A stretch of DNA of 64,000 nt from Branchipolynoe longqiensis (Eukaryota > Annelida > Polychaeta > Phyllodocida > Polynoidae), in the NCBI GenBank assembly GCA_030323885.1, contig CM059186.1, positions 154,723,064-154,787,063 of the forward strand, written 5' to 3'. Shown piece after piece: positions 33,713 to 43,319 of this stretch (positions within the stretch are counted from its first letter, which is position 1; each line of letters starts with the position of its first letter). The notes below the pieces were generated by a model. The model did not search any database. It was given only the letters and a program-made list of their open reading frames with translations, and was not told the origin of the DNA. A program made the translations under genes and the position numbers.

Positions 33713-34292
33713 TAATGTAAAACCTCTCTACCCGACAACCTCCACAGATTGATCACTCCCCTATATCGATCGCTTTATTTGGGTCCCAAGCTAGCACACA
33801 CACAATACCATTCTAATGATAAAAACCTCTCTTAAGCCCCTGTCACACCTCTCTGGATTGAGCAACGGACAGAATTGTCTAGTCCGGTGGTGTTCGGGTG
33901 TGATAAGTATCAAAATGTATTAAAATGTGTCAAAATGTTGCGATATCGGGTCCTAGCCACTTGACAAACAGACATGAAATAGGACATGAACAGATAGCCA
34001 ATGGATGGTAAGCAGACTAAACAGACTCAAACTGGATAAGGACCGTAGATGTCAATCTGGTGGCATCCGTTCCAAGTTTTGTACATGTTCAAAACTTGTA
34101 ACAGATCGGGCCGGATATCAATGGATATGCAATGGATATGCAATGGACACAAACCGGACTTTGCTGGATATCAACAGACTTTGTTCGGTTTCTTTCCTTT
34201 TCCTCAATCCGGCGAGGTGTGACAGGGGCTTAAACAAACCACCATTTAAAGTCGGTCCCATGATCGGTTGATTTAGAGAGGTTTTACTGTAT
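33713..34292. mobile_element. MITE-B copy split by FB element 4
   Basis: The left part (33713-33831) includes 'cctatatcgatcgctttatt'. The right part (34234-34292) runs 'acaaaccaccatttaaagtc' to 'gagaggttttactgta'. Joining across the inserted element restores the MITE-B order seen at 48770-48950. Confidence 0.9.
33832..34233. mobile_element. FB element 4, nested in MITE-B, TTAA duplication
   Basis: TTAA (33832-33835) then 'gcccctgtcacacctc'. At the right, 'gaggtgtgacaggggc' then TTAA (34230-34233): a 15-16 bp perfect inverted end with duplicated TTAA, as in piggyBac-type elements (established for that superfamily; assignment here is inference). The interior has 'aatggatatgcaatggata' words. 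About 394 bp without coding capacity. Confidence 0.92.
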
Positions 34293-34795
34293 ATATATTA
34301 TATATATATCATTAGACATTCTGTACAAACACAAGAATGGGTGTGAGAGAATATCACTGGCTGGTTCTCAATCAGGCCTGCCGACTTTATTGACTAAGAA
34401 CTAGAAAAAAAACTCATTCAAACTACTTAACTAACCATACATTGTCCAATAAAATTTCTTTTATTTTGATTTAAAATGCTGGAAAATGTTCCATTTACTA
34501 TTGTGGTTCCATGCAGAACGCAGGCTGCGCTATTCTATCTGAGTATACAGCTGAATAGTTAATATAATACTGACCAGGCTCCTCCAGTGCTTGAGCATTG
34601 AACATAACACCTTTACATTCTGTTTGTTCAAGTGTTTTTATTCCTCTGAATAACATGTTGTCGGTGCTAATGCACTGGTCTTCAAGCCCTAATCACAATT
34701 GCCATACATACAGACTCCATTGAAAATAATATATATGTAATATATATTATTATATGTACATGGCTTCATGTCAAATAGCGCCATCCTCTCATAAA
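34293..34795. other. Spacer, nothing recognised
   Basis: AT-rich; no gene seen. Confidence 0.4.
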
Positions 34796-35575
34796 CAGAC
34801 GGTGATGGGAGGGGGAGGGGGGGGGGGGGGGGGGGGGGGGAGGGAGGACAGGCAGTACGGAGGGGGAAGGGGAAGGGGGTAGGAGGACGGGGAAGGGGGA
34901 AAGGGAGTAGAGGGAAGGGGCGAATGGTGTAGGGGGAAGGGGGAAAGGGGGAAGGTGGAAAGGGGAAGGGGGAAGGGGGAAGGGGGAGGAAGCGGGAAGG
35001 CGGAAGGGGGAATGAGGGCAAGGGGAAGGGGGGAGAAGGGGGAAGGGGGGTAGGGGAAGGGGGGGGAAAGGTGGAAGGGGAAAGGGGGAGGGGGGGGAAG
35101 GGAAGGGGGAAGGGAGAAGGGAGGAGCGGGAAGGGGGAAGGGGGAGGGGGAAGGGGAAAGGGAAAGGGAAGGGGGAAGGGGAAGGGGGAAAGGGGAAGGG
35201 GGTAGGGGGACGGGGTAGGGCGAAGGGGGAAGGGGGAAGGGGGAAAGGGTGAGGGGAAGTGGGAAGGTGTAGAGGGAGCGGGAAAGGAAAGGGGAAGGGG
35301 GAGGGGGAAGGGGGGGAAGAGGGAGGGGAAGGGGGAAGGGGGGAAGGGGGGGAAGGGGAAAGGGGGAAGAGGGAAGGGGAAGGGGGAAAGGGGAAGGGGG
35401 TAGGGGGAAGGGGACGGGGTAGGGCGAAGGGGGAAGGGGGAAGGGGGAAGGGGGAGAGGAGTAGGGGAAGGAGGAAGGGGAAAGGGGGAAAGGGGAAGGG
35501 GGAAAGGGGAAGTGGGAGGGGAAAGGGGGAAAGTGGGAAAGGGGGAAAGGGGAAAGGGGAAGGGCCTTCCCAGCA
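34796..35575. repeat. 780-bp polypurine tract
   Basis: G/A only for most of its length (GGGGAAG words), with a pure G run at 34818-34840. Minus-strand frames of ~300 codons here are Pro/Ser/Phe artefacts. Confidence 0.95.
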
Positions 35576-35740
35576 TTCGCTGCGCGTCTCGCCGCCCATC
35601 TTCACTGGCCACCAGACTCCAGTCGCCCTGATATCCTTTTTATATCACCCGGAATGAGGACAACTTACTGGAGGACACCCAGGAGGATGAGAGGACGGTG
35701 ACTTGTATGCTACACCCTACAGCACCTGAACTGGGTGAGG
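35576..35740. other. Short spacer
   Basis: Nothing recognised. Confidence 0.3.
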
Positions 35741-36062
35741 GTTGGTTGGTTGTTGGAGTTTTACGTCCTGGAAACATCTAAGGTCATATCAGGATAGGAC
35801 CCGACTTGTGACAGTGCACACTCATGGAGAGTTTATAGTGCTACCCTACTGGGAAATCAGGCTGCCGGCACCATGACCCGATATCCCACTCAGTCGCAAT
35901 ATCCTGACACTGAGCTAAACCAGTCATTGCCCTATCCTATTAATGCTGAGCGTCAGGCTAGGAGTTGGAAGTGACAAGTATAAATTTGATAAGACATTGG
36001 TTTGACTCGAGCGAGCGAGCGAGAACCGAACTCCCGATCTCCCGCATGCCCGGTAAACGGGG
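35741..36062 (-). mobile_element. SINE-V copy
   Basis: Reverse orientation: 'tttacgtcctggaaacatc' and 'aaggtcatatcaggatagg' (tail) to 'aactcccgatctcccgc' (head side). A GCGA tetranucleotide run at 36009-36025 interrupts the head. Confidence 0.8.
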
Positions 36063-36184
36063 TGAGGGACAGTGAGACTTAATTGGCCCCGCTTGAGAAA
36101 ACAGATATGGCTTATTGCCTCAATGGAAGGAAGTCTCTGGATTTGCCAGGATTCACCACTAAGCTAACAGTGAGAGGCCATGCA

Positions 36185-36390
36185 GGGATCAGGAATCAGA
36201 GAACCGTGGATTCGGGGATCGGGATTCGGAGATCGCGATTCGAAGATTGGGAATTGGGGATCAGGAATCGAAAATTGAGGATCGAAAATCTGGAATAGCA
36301 GATCTGGAATCGGAATTTGGGAATCGGAGATCGCGAATCGGAGATCGCGAATCGAAGATCGGGGATTGGGGAGGGGATTGGGGTGTTTAT
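36185..36390. repeat. Degenerate ~15-bp GGATCGGGATTCG array
   Basis: Words such as 'cggagatcgcgaat' in tandem, partly palindromic (GATC, GCGAT/ATCGC). Confidence 0.85.
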
Positions 36391-36732
36391 AAGTGGCAGC
36401 GGCAGCGGAGTACACCGACTGCTTAGTTTTGAACCACCTGAAGTCATACAAATAGATTTGGTGGGGAGGAGAGCCAGTAAATTACGTAAATAACAAACAT
36501 AAGTATATTAAATGCGGGAGGGGACAATCCCGTATATAGAATCCACTCTGGCTATCCGCACTTAGCCCGAGTTTCATCATACGAAGGCGGTCAACTGGCG
36601 GTGGGACGAGCGGCAGCGGCAGCCCACGACAGGCCAGGAAATTCACACGGAAAAATTATGGAAATCTTAAGGAAACAATTAGGAATACAAAATAGCAGAA
36701 CGGTTAAACATATATACATGTAGATGTATATA
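36391..36732. other. Spacer, nothing recognised
   Basis: No gene seen. Confidence 0.35.
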
Positions 36733-37125
36733 GTTTAGCATTGACGGAGGTGTTGGAAAGTTCTAAAATTTATCCTGAATGTAAAGGTAGAGAAAATACA
36801 ACAACCATGTTTGTGTCTAGGATAATTTAATATGAAACAAAGAAATGCACTATACTCCAACAATTGCAACGCCAACATCTGTTAAAGATGTCGGCGTCGA
36901 CTTTTGGATGTTGGCGTCACACATCATAATTATAGTTTAGCATTGACAAAGGTATTGGAAACTTCTTAAATTGACCCTGAATGTAAAGGTAGAGAAAATA
37001 CAACAACCCTATTTGTTTCTAGGATAATTTAATATGAAACAAAGAAATGCACTACGCTTTAACAATTGCAATGCCGACATCTTAAATTGACCACCAATTG
37101 GATCATTTTCGTGAGACCGACTCAT
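36733..37125. mobile_element. MITE-H second locus
   Basis: Two tandem ~190-bp copies ('ggataatttaatatgaaaca' at 36820 and 37022), ending 'cattttcgtgagaccgact'. Reverse orientation relative to 25240-25715; the other outer end is missing. Confidence 0.75.
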
Positions 37126-37412
37126 ATATATACATATATATATATATATATACAGGTGTCCCCGTGGGTGCGAGGCCCGACGACTGGATGTTATCTGTGC
37201 TCGGCCAACCAACGGCAGTCGGGGGGGGGGGGGGGTGCGGGTGGTGTGGAAGCAGTGGGTTTATTTATTCAGAGATCACCAGGCGCTAACGGACAGGGGA
37301 GATGGCTCTACCGTGGAGAGGTCGAACGAGGTGGATTGAACGAGCACCTGCTGCAGACTGTGCCTCGGGGGTGGGAGGGGATGGGGGGTGGAGATATAAA
37401 CAAAACAAGTGC
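37126..37412. other. Spacer with TA and poly-G runs
   Basis: (TA)n to 37152, G run at 37221-37234; otherwise nothing recognised. Confidence 0.4.
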
Positions 37413-37849
37413 TTAAAGCTAAGATTCTTTACACGCGGTATGCGGTATGCGGAATGCGAATGCGAATGCGACAAAAAATCGAAACGCCTTGAAGCCTATG
37501 GGCTACATTCCTTACACACGGTATGCGAATGCGAATGCGAATGCGAATGCGAATGCGAATGTGACAACTCGATCGGTCCCTGTAGCGATCGGTGCAGCAT
37601 GCGGCATGCGGCATGCAAATAGAAACCTCAGTCGCACATGTCCATTAGCTTTAGACTAGGAGAGGCGACTGAGCATTACGAACGGTCACACTGAGGGGTG
37701 CTAAGTGGAAACATCTGGTAGTGGTGAGGGTGGGGAGAAGCTTGCCGCTTACCGCGTAGAAGGAATCCTCCCATTCGCATACCGCATACCGCATGCCGCA
37801 TGCCGCATACCGCATACCGCATACCGTGTAGAAGGAATCTTAGCTTTAA
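37413..37849. mobile_element. MITE-E copy 1 with internally repetitive ends
   Basis: TTAA (37413-37416) 'agctaagattctttacacg', then GCGGTATGC/GCGAAT hexamer words; right end 'cgtgtagaaggaatcttagc' then TTTAA. The inverted repeats are ~35 bp plus repeated GCGGTAT words, so foldback-like. Interior (37600-37730) is single-copy in appearance. The right TTAA is shared with MITE-F starting at 37846. Confidence 0.85.
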
Positions 37850-38157
37850 AGCTGCACAGTCTGATCAAAACAGACAACCTAATTTGTGAAACAAAAACCT
37901 TAATCAAGATTCGATCCTACATATCCGACTAAGTTGCTGGTGCTTTCCATGAATGAAGTTGCATTTCCACATCTAAGGGAATTAATTCCAAGTCTATTTA
38001 ATAATGATAGAACCTGTTACTGCCGAAGCCTGTGGTGTCCACCATTTTTCTGTGCGCACCAATGTGGTTTCATTTCAAAATATCTCCAAAGTTAACAATT
38101 TGAAATACAAGTTAGTTCCAGCTGGATTATAGTAGACTATAATTATCAACCTATGTC
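37846..38157. mobile_element. MITE-F copy, right end missing
   Basis: Starts TTAA 'agctgcacagtctgatc'. The core is present to 'attatcaacctatg', where MITE-E copy 2 begins; the last ~60 bp are absent. Confidence 0.75.
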
Positions 38158-38158
38158 G

Positions 38159-39363
38159 TAAAGCTAAGATTCCTTAAGGCCCTGTCACATTACGGCATAT
38201 GGCGGGAGCGTATTGAAAACCTACGTAAGTCCTGCGAATGCCGGCCTATGATGACCTTTGTTGACCTATCGGGTGTTTTTGAGCGTATGTGTAACCTATG
38301 AGGAGCGTACGAGGAGCGTACGAGGAGCGTATGAGAGCGTACTGTGACATTTTTTGACGGTTTTGATTGGCATATGGAACCTATGCGTAGCGTATGCGTA
38401 GCGTATGCGTAGCGTATGCGTAGCGTATGCATAGCATATGAGCGTATGAGTAGCGTATGAGTCAAGATCGATGTCGATACCTATGGCATACGCTTGGAAT
38501 ATGCTGTGCATACGCTGTGCATACGCTGTGCATACGCTGTGCATCCGCTAGGAGTACGCTCCCATACGTAACTTGTAGGTTATGCGTATGCTACATATGC
38601 TAGAGATACGCCGGTGACGCAAGTTGAGCATATGCGTAACCTACACCGGCGCACCCCTAGCGTATGAGGAGCATACACCGGCGTATGAGGAGCATACACC
38701 GGCGTATGCATAGCGTATGAACCATATGCTCCCATAGGTCGAGATTTTTTGAGCATGCACAAAAAAATGGGGACGGATGGAATTATGAAAGCGTATGGCG
38801 GCGTATGCCTCATAAGCCGGTATCTGGCGGCATCTGGCGGCATATGAGTAGCGTATGAGTAGCATATGCGTAACGTATGAGTAGCGTATACGGCGTATGC
38901 CGACGTATATGACGTAACGCGCCTACGCCCCCATACGCTCCCACAAAAAACCCTAATGTGACAGCCCCTTTACACGCGGTATGCGGTATGCGGTATGCGG
39001 CATGCGGTATGCGGTATGCGGTATGCGAATGGGAGGATTGCGGTATGCGAACCCGTAACCCCACCACCACCACTACCATATGTTTCCCCTCTGCACCCTT
39101 GTGTAATGCTCAGTCGCCTCTCCTCGTCTAAAACTAATAGGCAAGTGTGACTGATGTTTCTATTCGCATACCGCATGCCGCATGCCACATGCCGCACCGA
39201 TCGCTACAGGGACTGATCGAGTTGCCGCATTCGCATTCGCATTCGCATTCGCATTCGCATTCGGACGTAAGGAATCACCCCCATTGACTTAGATGCTTTC
39301 CGATTTGTTGCCGCATTCCCATTCGCATACCGCATACCGCATACCGTGTGTAAGGAAGCTTAA
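38159..39363. mobile_element. MITE-E copy 2 split by FB element 5
   Basis: Left end 'taaagctaagattcc' (38159-38173) and, after the insertion, 'cacgcggtatgcggtatgc' (from 38973), matching MITE-E copy 1 when joined. Right end 'accgtgtgtaaggaagctta' at ~39363. Interior includes a (gcattc)n stretch near 39230. Confidence 0.88.
38174..38972. mobile_element. FB element 5, nested in MITE-E
   Basis: TTAA (38174-38177) 'ggccctgtcacatta' against 'taatgtgacagcccc' TTTA (38969-38972). The interior is ~700 bp of degenerate 'gcgtatgcgta'/'agcgtatgag' words on the left and right arms, with 'ggagcatacaccggcgtatg' copies near the centre. No coding capacity. Confidence 0.88.
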
Positions 39364-40385
39364 TGCTTGCATTGCGTTTGATTCGCGGCGGAGGAGGAGT
39401 GCCCCCCCTCTCCTCTTTCCTCCTGCGACCGTTGACCATTGAGTTACGTACCCCCCCCGGTTTCCGCTTTATAACCCGAGCCTGCAGCTCCCTCCAGCCA
39501 CACTTGCTATCCGGACCGCACTTTGTCCACACCTCTCTCTATCTCCTCTCCGCTGGCCTTGCTCCTTCCTCCTTGATATGTCTGAAAAGAGTTCAAGGAG
39601 GGTGAGCCCACCAGCATTTCACTTTCTACCCTTACTCTGTCCGTGTCTTTGGCTCGCTGGATGGTCGCCATCGAGCAAATAGACACGGTCCTTTGACTCA
39701 ACTCTCCTCATTTCTCTTTCCTAGACTCTACCCTTTTTTTTCCCTCCCAGGCATACTTCTCCCCCTGACCAAGGGAGTTGTGTGCTTGGGTGGGGCCCTT
39801 TACCTTTAGGTTTCTCTCGCTTTCTTCTCGTTGCTGGAGCCGCTGGACCCATCTTTACCCACCCTTCCTCGGAAACCCTTGCTGCTGTCTGCTGGATACA
39901 AGTGCTGTGCTACCGCCGGACCGGAGATTCTGGACCTCCCCAACGACTCGTCGTTTAATCGTTGTAAAGACATCCCCCAGCTTCTACAACCGCCCCACCG
40001 CCACCCCACCAGAAGATTATTCTTCAACCAAAGATTGGGCCGATTTATCGGAGCCTCTCTATAATGTTGCAGTTCTGCAACCGGTAACCGTCGTAAGGTT
40101 ACAAACAACCCAGTATCTCTCTCTATCTCCCTTCAGCCACTCCGCCTCCACCCGTCTCCAGTAGCGCTCCTCTTTTTCCACCCACTCGCCCATACTTATT
40201 TTCTCTTCCCTTCCCAGGGTGGAGGGCTCTTCGCCACCCCCCCGTCCCCCCTGATCATTGTCCTCATTGTCATTGTATACCTGTAACTGCTTTTTACCTT
40301 CACTTGTATTTCTGTTGATCGCACTTCAATAATTTGAATAAAGCGCTCTTCTTCCACCCCCGCCTCCTCGTCCTCCTTCACCGCG
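39363..40385 (+). mobile_element. R600 in a larger LTR-like unit
   Basis: Starts 'aatgcttgcattgcgtttg', TATA-like 'cgctttataaccc' (39464-39477), R600 body at 39493-40112 (from 'acttgctatccggaccgc' to 'ggtaaccgtcgtaagg'), then 'ggtggagggctc', AATAAA (40336-40341) and 'ccacccccgcctcctc'. Shares its outer parts with 31032-31950. TATA, body and polyadenylation signal in order suggest an expressed retroelement derivative (inference); no long protein frame is recognised. Confidence 0.6.
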
Positions 40386-40447
40386 TATCATAATATACTT
40401 ATCCAAGAATAGAAATGGCAGAAACATCCGATTAATGCAATTTTAAC
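40386..40447. mobile_element. MITE-F terminal fragment
   Basis: 'agaaatggcagaaac' then 'tccgattaatgcaatttta': last ~60 bp of MITE-F, diverged. Confidence 0.55.
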
Positions 40448-40499
40448 TTCTACTGATTGTGGATATGGATGTCATGAAAACCAGCGAATCAATGGTAGA

Positions 40500-41047
40500 T
40501 TAGCCAATCCATTAGTCCATATTAAACTATGCAACACATATATTGGTATATTAAACTATGCAATGCAACACATATATTGATATATTAAACTATGCAACAC
40601 ATATTTTGGTATATTAAACTATACAGTTCACATATTGATATATTAAGCTATGCAACACTTATATTGGTATATTATTATTAATCTATACCACACATATATT
40701 GGTATATTAAACTATGCAACACATATATTGGTATGATAACTATGCAACACAGTTACTGATATATTTAACAAAGCAACACATATATGGGTGTTTTAATCTA
40801 GGCAACACATATATTGGAATATTAAACTATACAACACATATATTGATATATTAATCTATGCAACACATATATTGGTATAATAACTATGAAACGCAGTTAT
40901 TGATATATTAAACAAAGCAACACATATATTGGTATTTTAATCTATGCAACACATATATATTGGTATCTTAAAACTATGCAACACGTATATTGGTATAATA
41001 GCAATACACCGCATATATAAATATTAAACTACACATATATAGATATT
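40500..41047. repeat. ~30-bp AT-rich minisatellite
   Basis: 'ttggtatattaaactatgca' then 'acacatata' repeated about 17 times with variants. A LINE fragment sits at its right edge. Confidence 0.92.
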
Positions 41048-41413
41048 TTTTATGCTTTGGGTTTACATTGTCATTACTAGGTTTCTTAATAGTCATGGAC
41101 AAAGAAGATCACCAACAAAGAAGTTCTCAGAAAAATTAAAAATAAGAAAAGCTTGTTTGCCACTATACAGACAAAGAAACTTATTTATTTTGGCCACATC
41201 ATTCGTCAGAGTTCAATATACCGTACATTGTTGGAAGGGAAGGTGAATGGCAGCAGAGGGAGAGGGAGACCAAGAACATCATGGTTTACAAATATTTCAC
41301 AGTGGACAGGCTTGAATTATTCACAGTCTATCAGAACAGCACAACATCGGGACAAGTGGAGAACCATTGCATCCAACCCTCGACTAGAGGATGGAACTAT
41401 TGATTGATGATTG
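41048..41413 (+). pseudogene. LINE 3' fragment, second copy
   Basis: Nearly identical to 12254-12571 over the coding end and ATTG tail. Differs by a 3-bp insertion (aag) near 41105 and ~45 extra bases at the 5' side. The 11-bp 'atatagatatt' flanks it (41037-41047 and 41414-41424), a probable target-site duplication inside the AT-rich array. The high similarity suggests recent insertion of both copies. Confidence 0.85.
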
Positions 41414-41424
41414 ATATAGATATT

Positions 41425-41600
41425 AAACATATATTACGCATACCAGTCAGAGCAGGCAGATTTTCGGAACTCTCAATAACCGAGATGTCAACACCCTCTG
41501 CTCTGTTATTGGAGTGAAGAGAGAGCTGGGAGAGTATCACTTGCACCATTCAAGTTCAGCTGGAAACAACCAGCCTCTCCCTCCTGCATAGTCTCCAGCC
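41425..41600. other. Short spacer
   Basis: Nothing recognised. Confidence 0.3.
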
Positions 41601-42250
41601 TTGGATGCACAACCCCCACCCACCCACACCCACCCACACCCACCCACCCACAGACACACAGACACACAGACACACAGACACACCCACTCCCTTTCCTGGC
41701 TGGAGATTGTACCTGGTTCCTCGACTCCTCCTCGCCCGCCTAACCTCCTCTCCGCCCTCCCCCACCCCACCCCAGCTCTCAGCCCGCCCCACCCCATCTC
41801 CACCTATCCACCCGCCCCACCCGATCCACGTCCTCCCCACCACATTCCCACCCACCCCTCCATCCCCACCCACCCCTCACTCCCCACTCGCCCCTACCAC
41901 ACCTGCCCGCCCGCCCACCGCCATTCCCATCCTCCCCCACCCTCCCTCACTCCACCCACCCCACCCCATCCTCGTCCTCTGCCACTCCACCACTCCACCC
42001 ACCGCGCTCACGTCCCAACCTCCCCTCCCCATCCCGCCACGCCCCCCCCCCACACCTCTCCGCCCACCGCCACGCCCCCCTTCCATCCCATCCCCACCCC
42101 CACCCCATCCCACCTATTTGCCCCGCCGCTCACTCCATCCCCGCCCGCCCCAACCCCACTTCTCCTTCCCTCACCACAAACTCCCCACCCACCCACCTCT
42201 CCGCCCGCCCACTCCATCCTGCCCCCCCCCCACCCACCTCCTCCGGCCCC
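41601..42250. repeat. C-rich CCCACC/CCACCCC tract
   Basis: Starts with CCCACCCACA and a CAGACACA array (41650-41690), then ~550 bp C-rich. Frames of ~250 codons here are Pro/His/Thr artefacts. Confidence 0.9.
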
Positions 42251-42469
42251 CACCGGCCGGACGATGGGACCACCTGTCGCCGCATTCCCTCGGGACCTTC
42301 GCCACCTCCTCCGGGGTAACCGAAGAGGCCCCCGGGACCCTGCGGTCACAGGTCAAGTAGTTGGAGGACAGGCGCAGTCGGGGGATTAGGTGTGGAGCTC
42401 TTACATAACAAATATAGGACTGTCCACTACCCAGATACTGAGAGCTAATAGTGATAAATCAGACGTGAG

Positions 42470-43085
42470 ACACTTGCTATCCGGACCGCACTTCGTCCAC
42501 ACCTCTCTCTATCTCCTCTCCACTGGCCTTGCTCCTCCTTGATATGTCTGAAAAGAGTTCCAGGAAGGGGAGCCCGCCAGCATTTCACTTTCTACTCTTA
42601 CTCTGTCCGTGTCGTTGGCTTGCCAGCTGGTCACCATAGAGCAAATAGACATGATCCTTTGTCTGAACTCTCCTCATTTCTCTTTCCTAGACTCTACCCA
42701 TTTTTTTTCTCCCAGGCATACTCCTCATCCTGACCAGGGTAGTTGTGTGCTGGGGTAGGGCCCTGTACCTTACCATTTCTCTCGCTTTGTTCTCGTTGCT
42801 GGAACCACTTTGCCCCCCTTTGCCCCCCTTTAGCTGTCCCTTCCTCCCAAACCCTTGCTGCTGTCGACTGGATACGAGTGCTCTACTACTGCCGGACTGA
42901 AGAGATTCGGGGCCGACCCAACGCTTCACCGTTTCAATGTTGTAAAGATGTCCCCAGCTTCTACAACCCTCCCTGCTGAAGATTAATCTTCAACCAAAGA
43001 TTGGGCTGATTTATTGGAGCCTCTCTATAATGTTGCAGTTCTGCAACCAGTAACCGTCGTAAGGTCTCAAACAACTCCACAAGCA
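42470..43085 (+). mobile_element. R600 copy
   Basis: From 'acacttgctatccggaccgc' through 'gtctgaaaagagttccagg', 'gagcaaatagacatgatcc', 'ctgctgtcgactggatacga' to 'aaccgtcgtaaggtctc'. No LTR-like outer parts here. Confidence 0.88.
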
Positions 43086-43182
43086 AGCTAATAGTAATTA
43101 CTGGTAATAGAAGGGCGAGTGTCTCTCCACATTTCTCTCTCTGTCGCTCAATATGTGTACCTCCATCTCTCTGCCTCTCCCA

Positions 43183-43319
43183 GTGGTCAGTAGGAGACAG
43201 TGTGTGTAGAAATGGGGCAGTTTAGTTAGGTAAGAGCTCGATACAGTGTGTGTAGAAATGGGGGCAATGTAGCTAAGTAACAGCTCTACACAGTGTGTTT
43301 AGAAGTGGGGCCAGGTTAG
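43183..43319. repeat. ~52-bp minisatellite, left part
   Basis: Units 'cagtgtgtgtagaaatggg' then 'gcaggttagttaggtaag'. Continues at 45210-45505 and again at 46126-46170; split by MITE-F and R600. Confidence 0.9.

Noticed and set aside
34689..35612. Pro-rich frame of 307 codons on the minus strand
   Set aside because: Complement of the polypurine tract.
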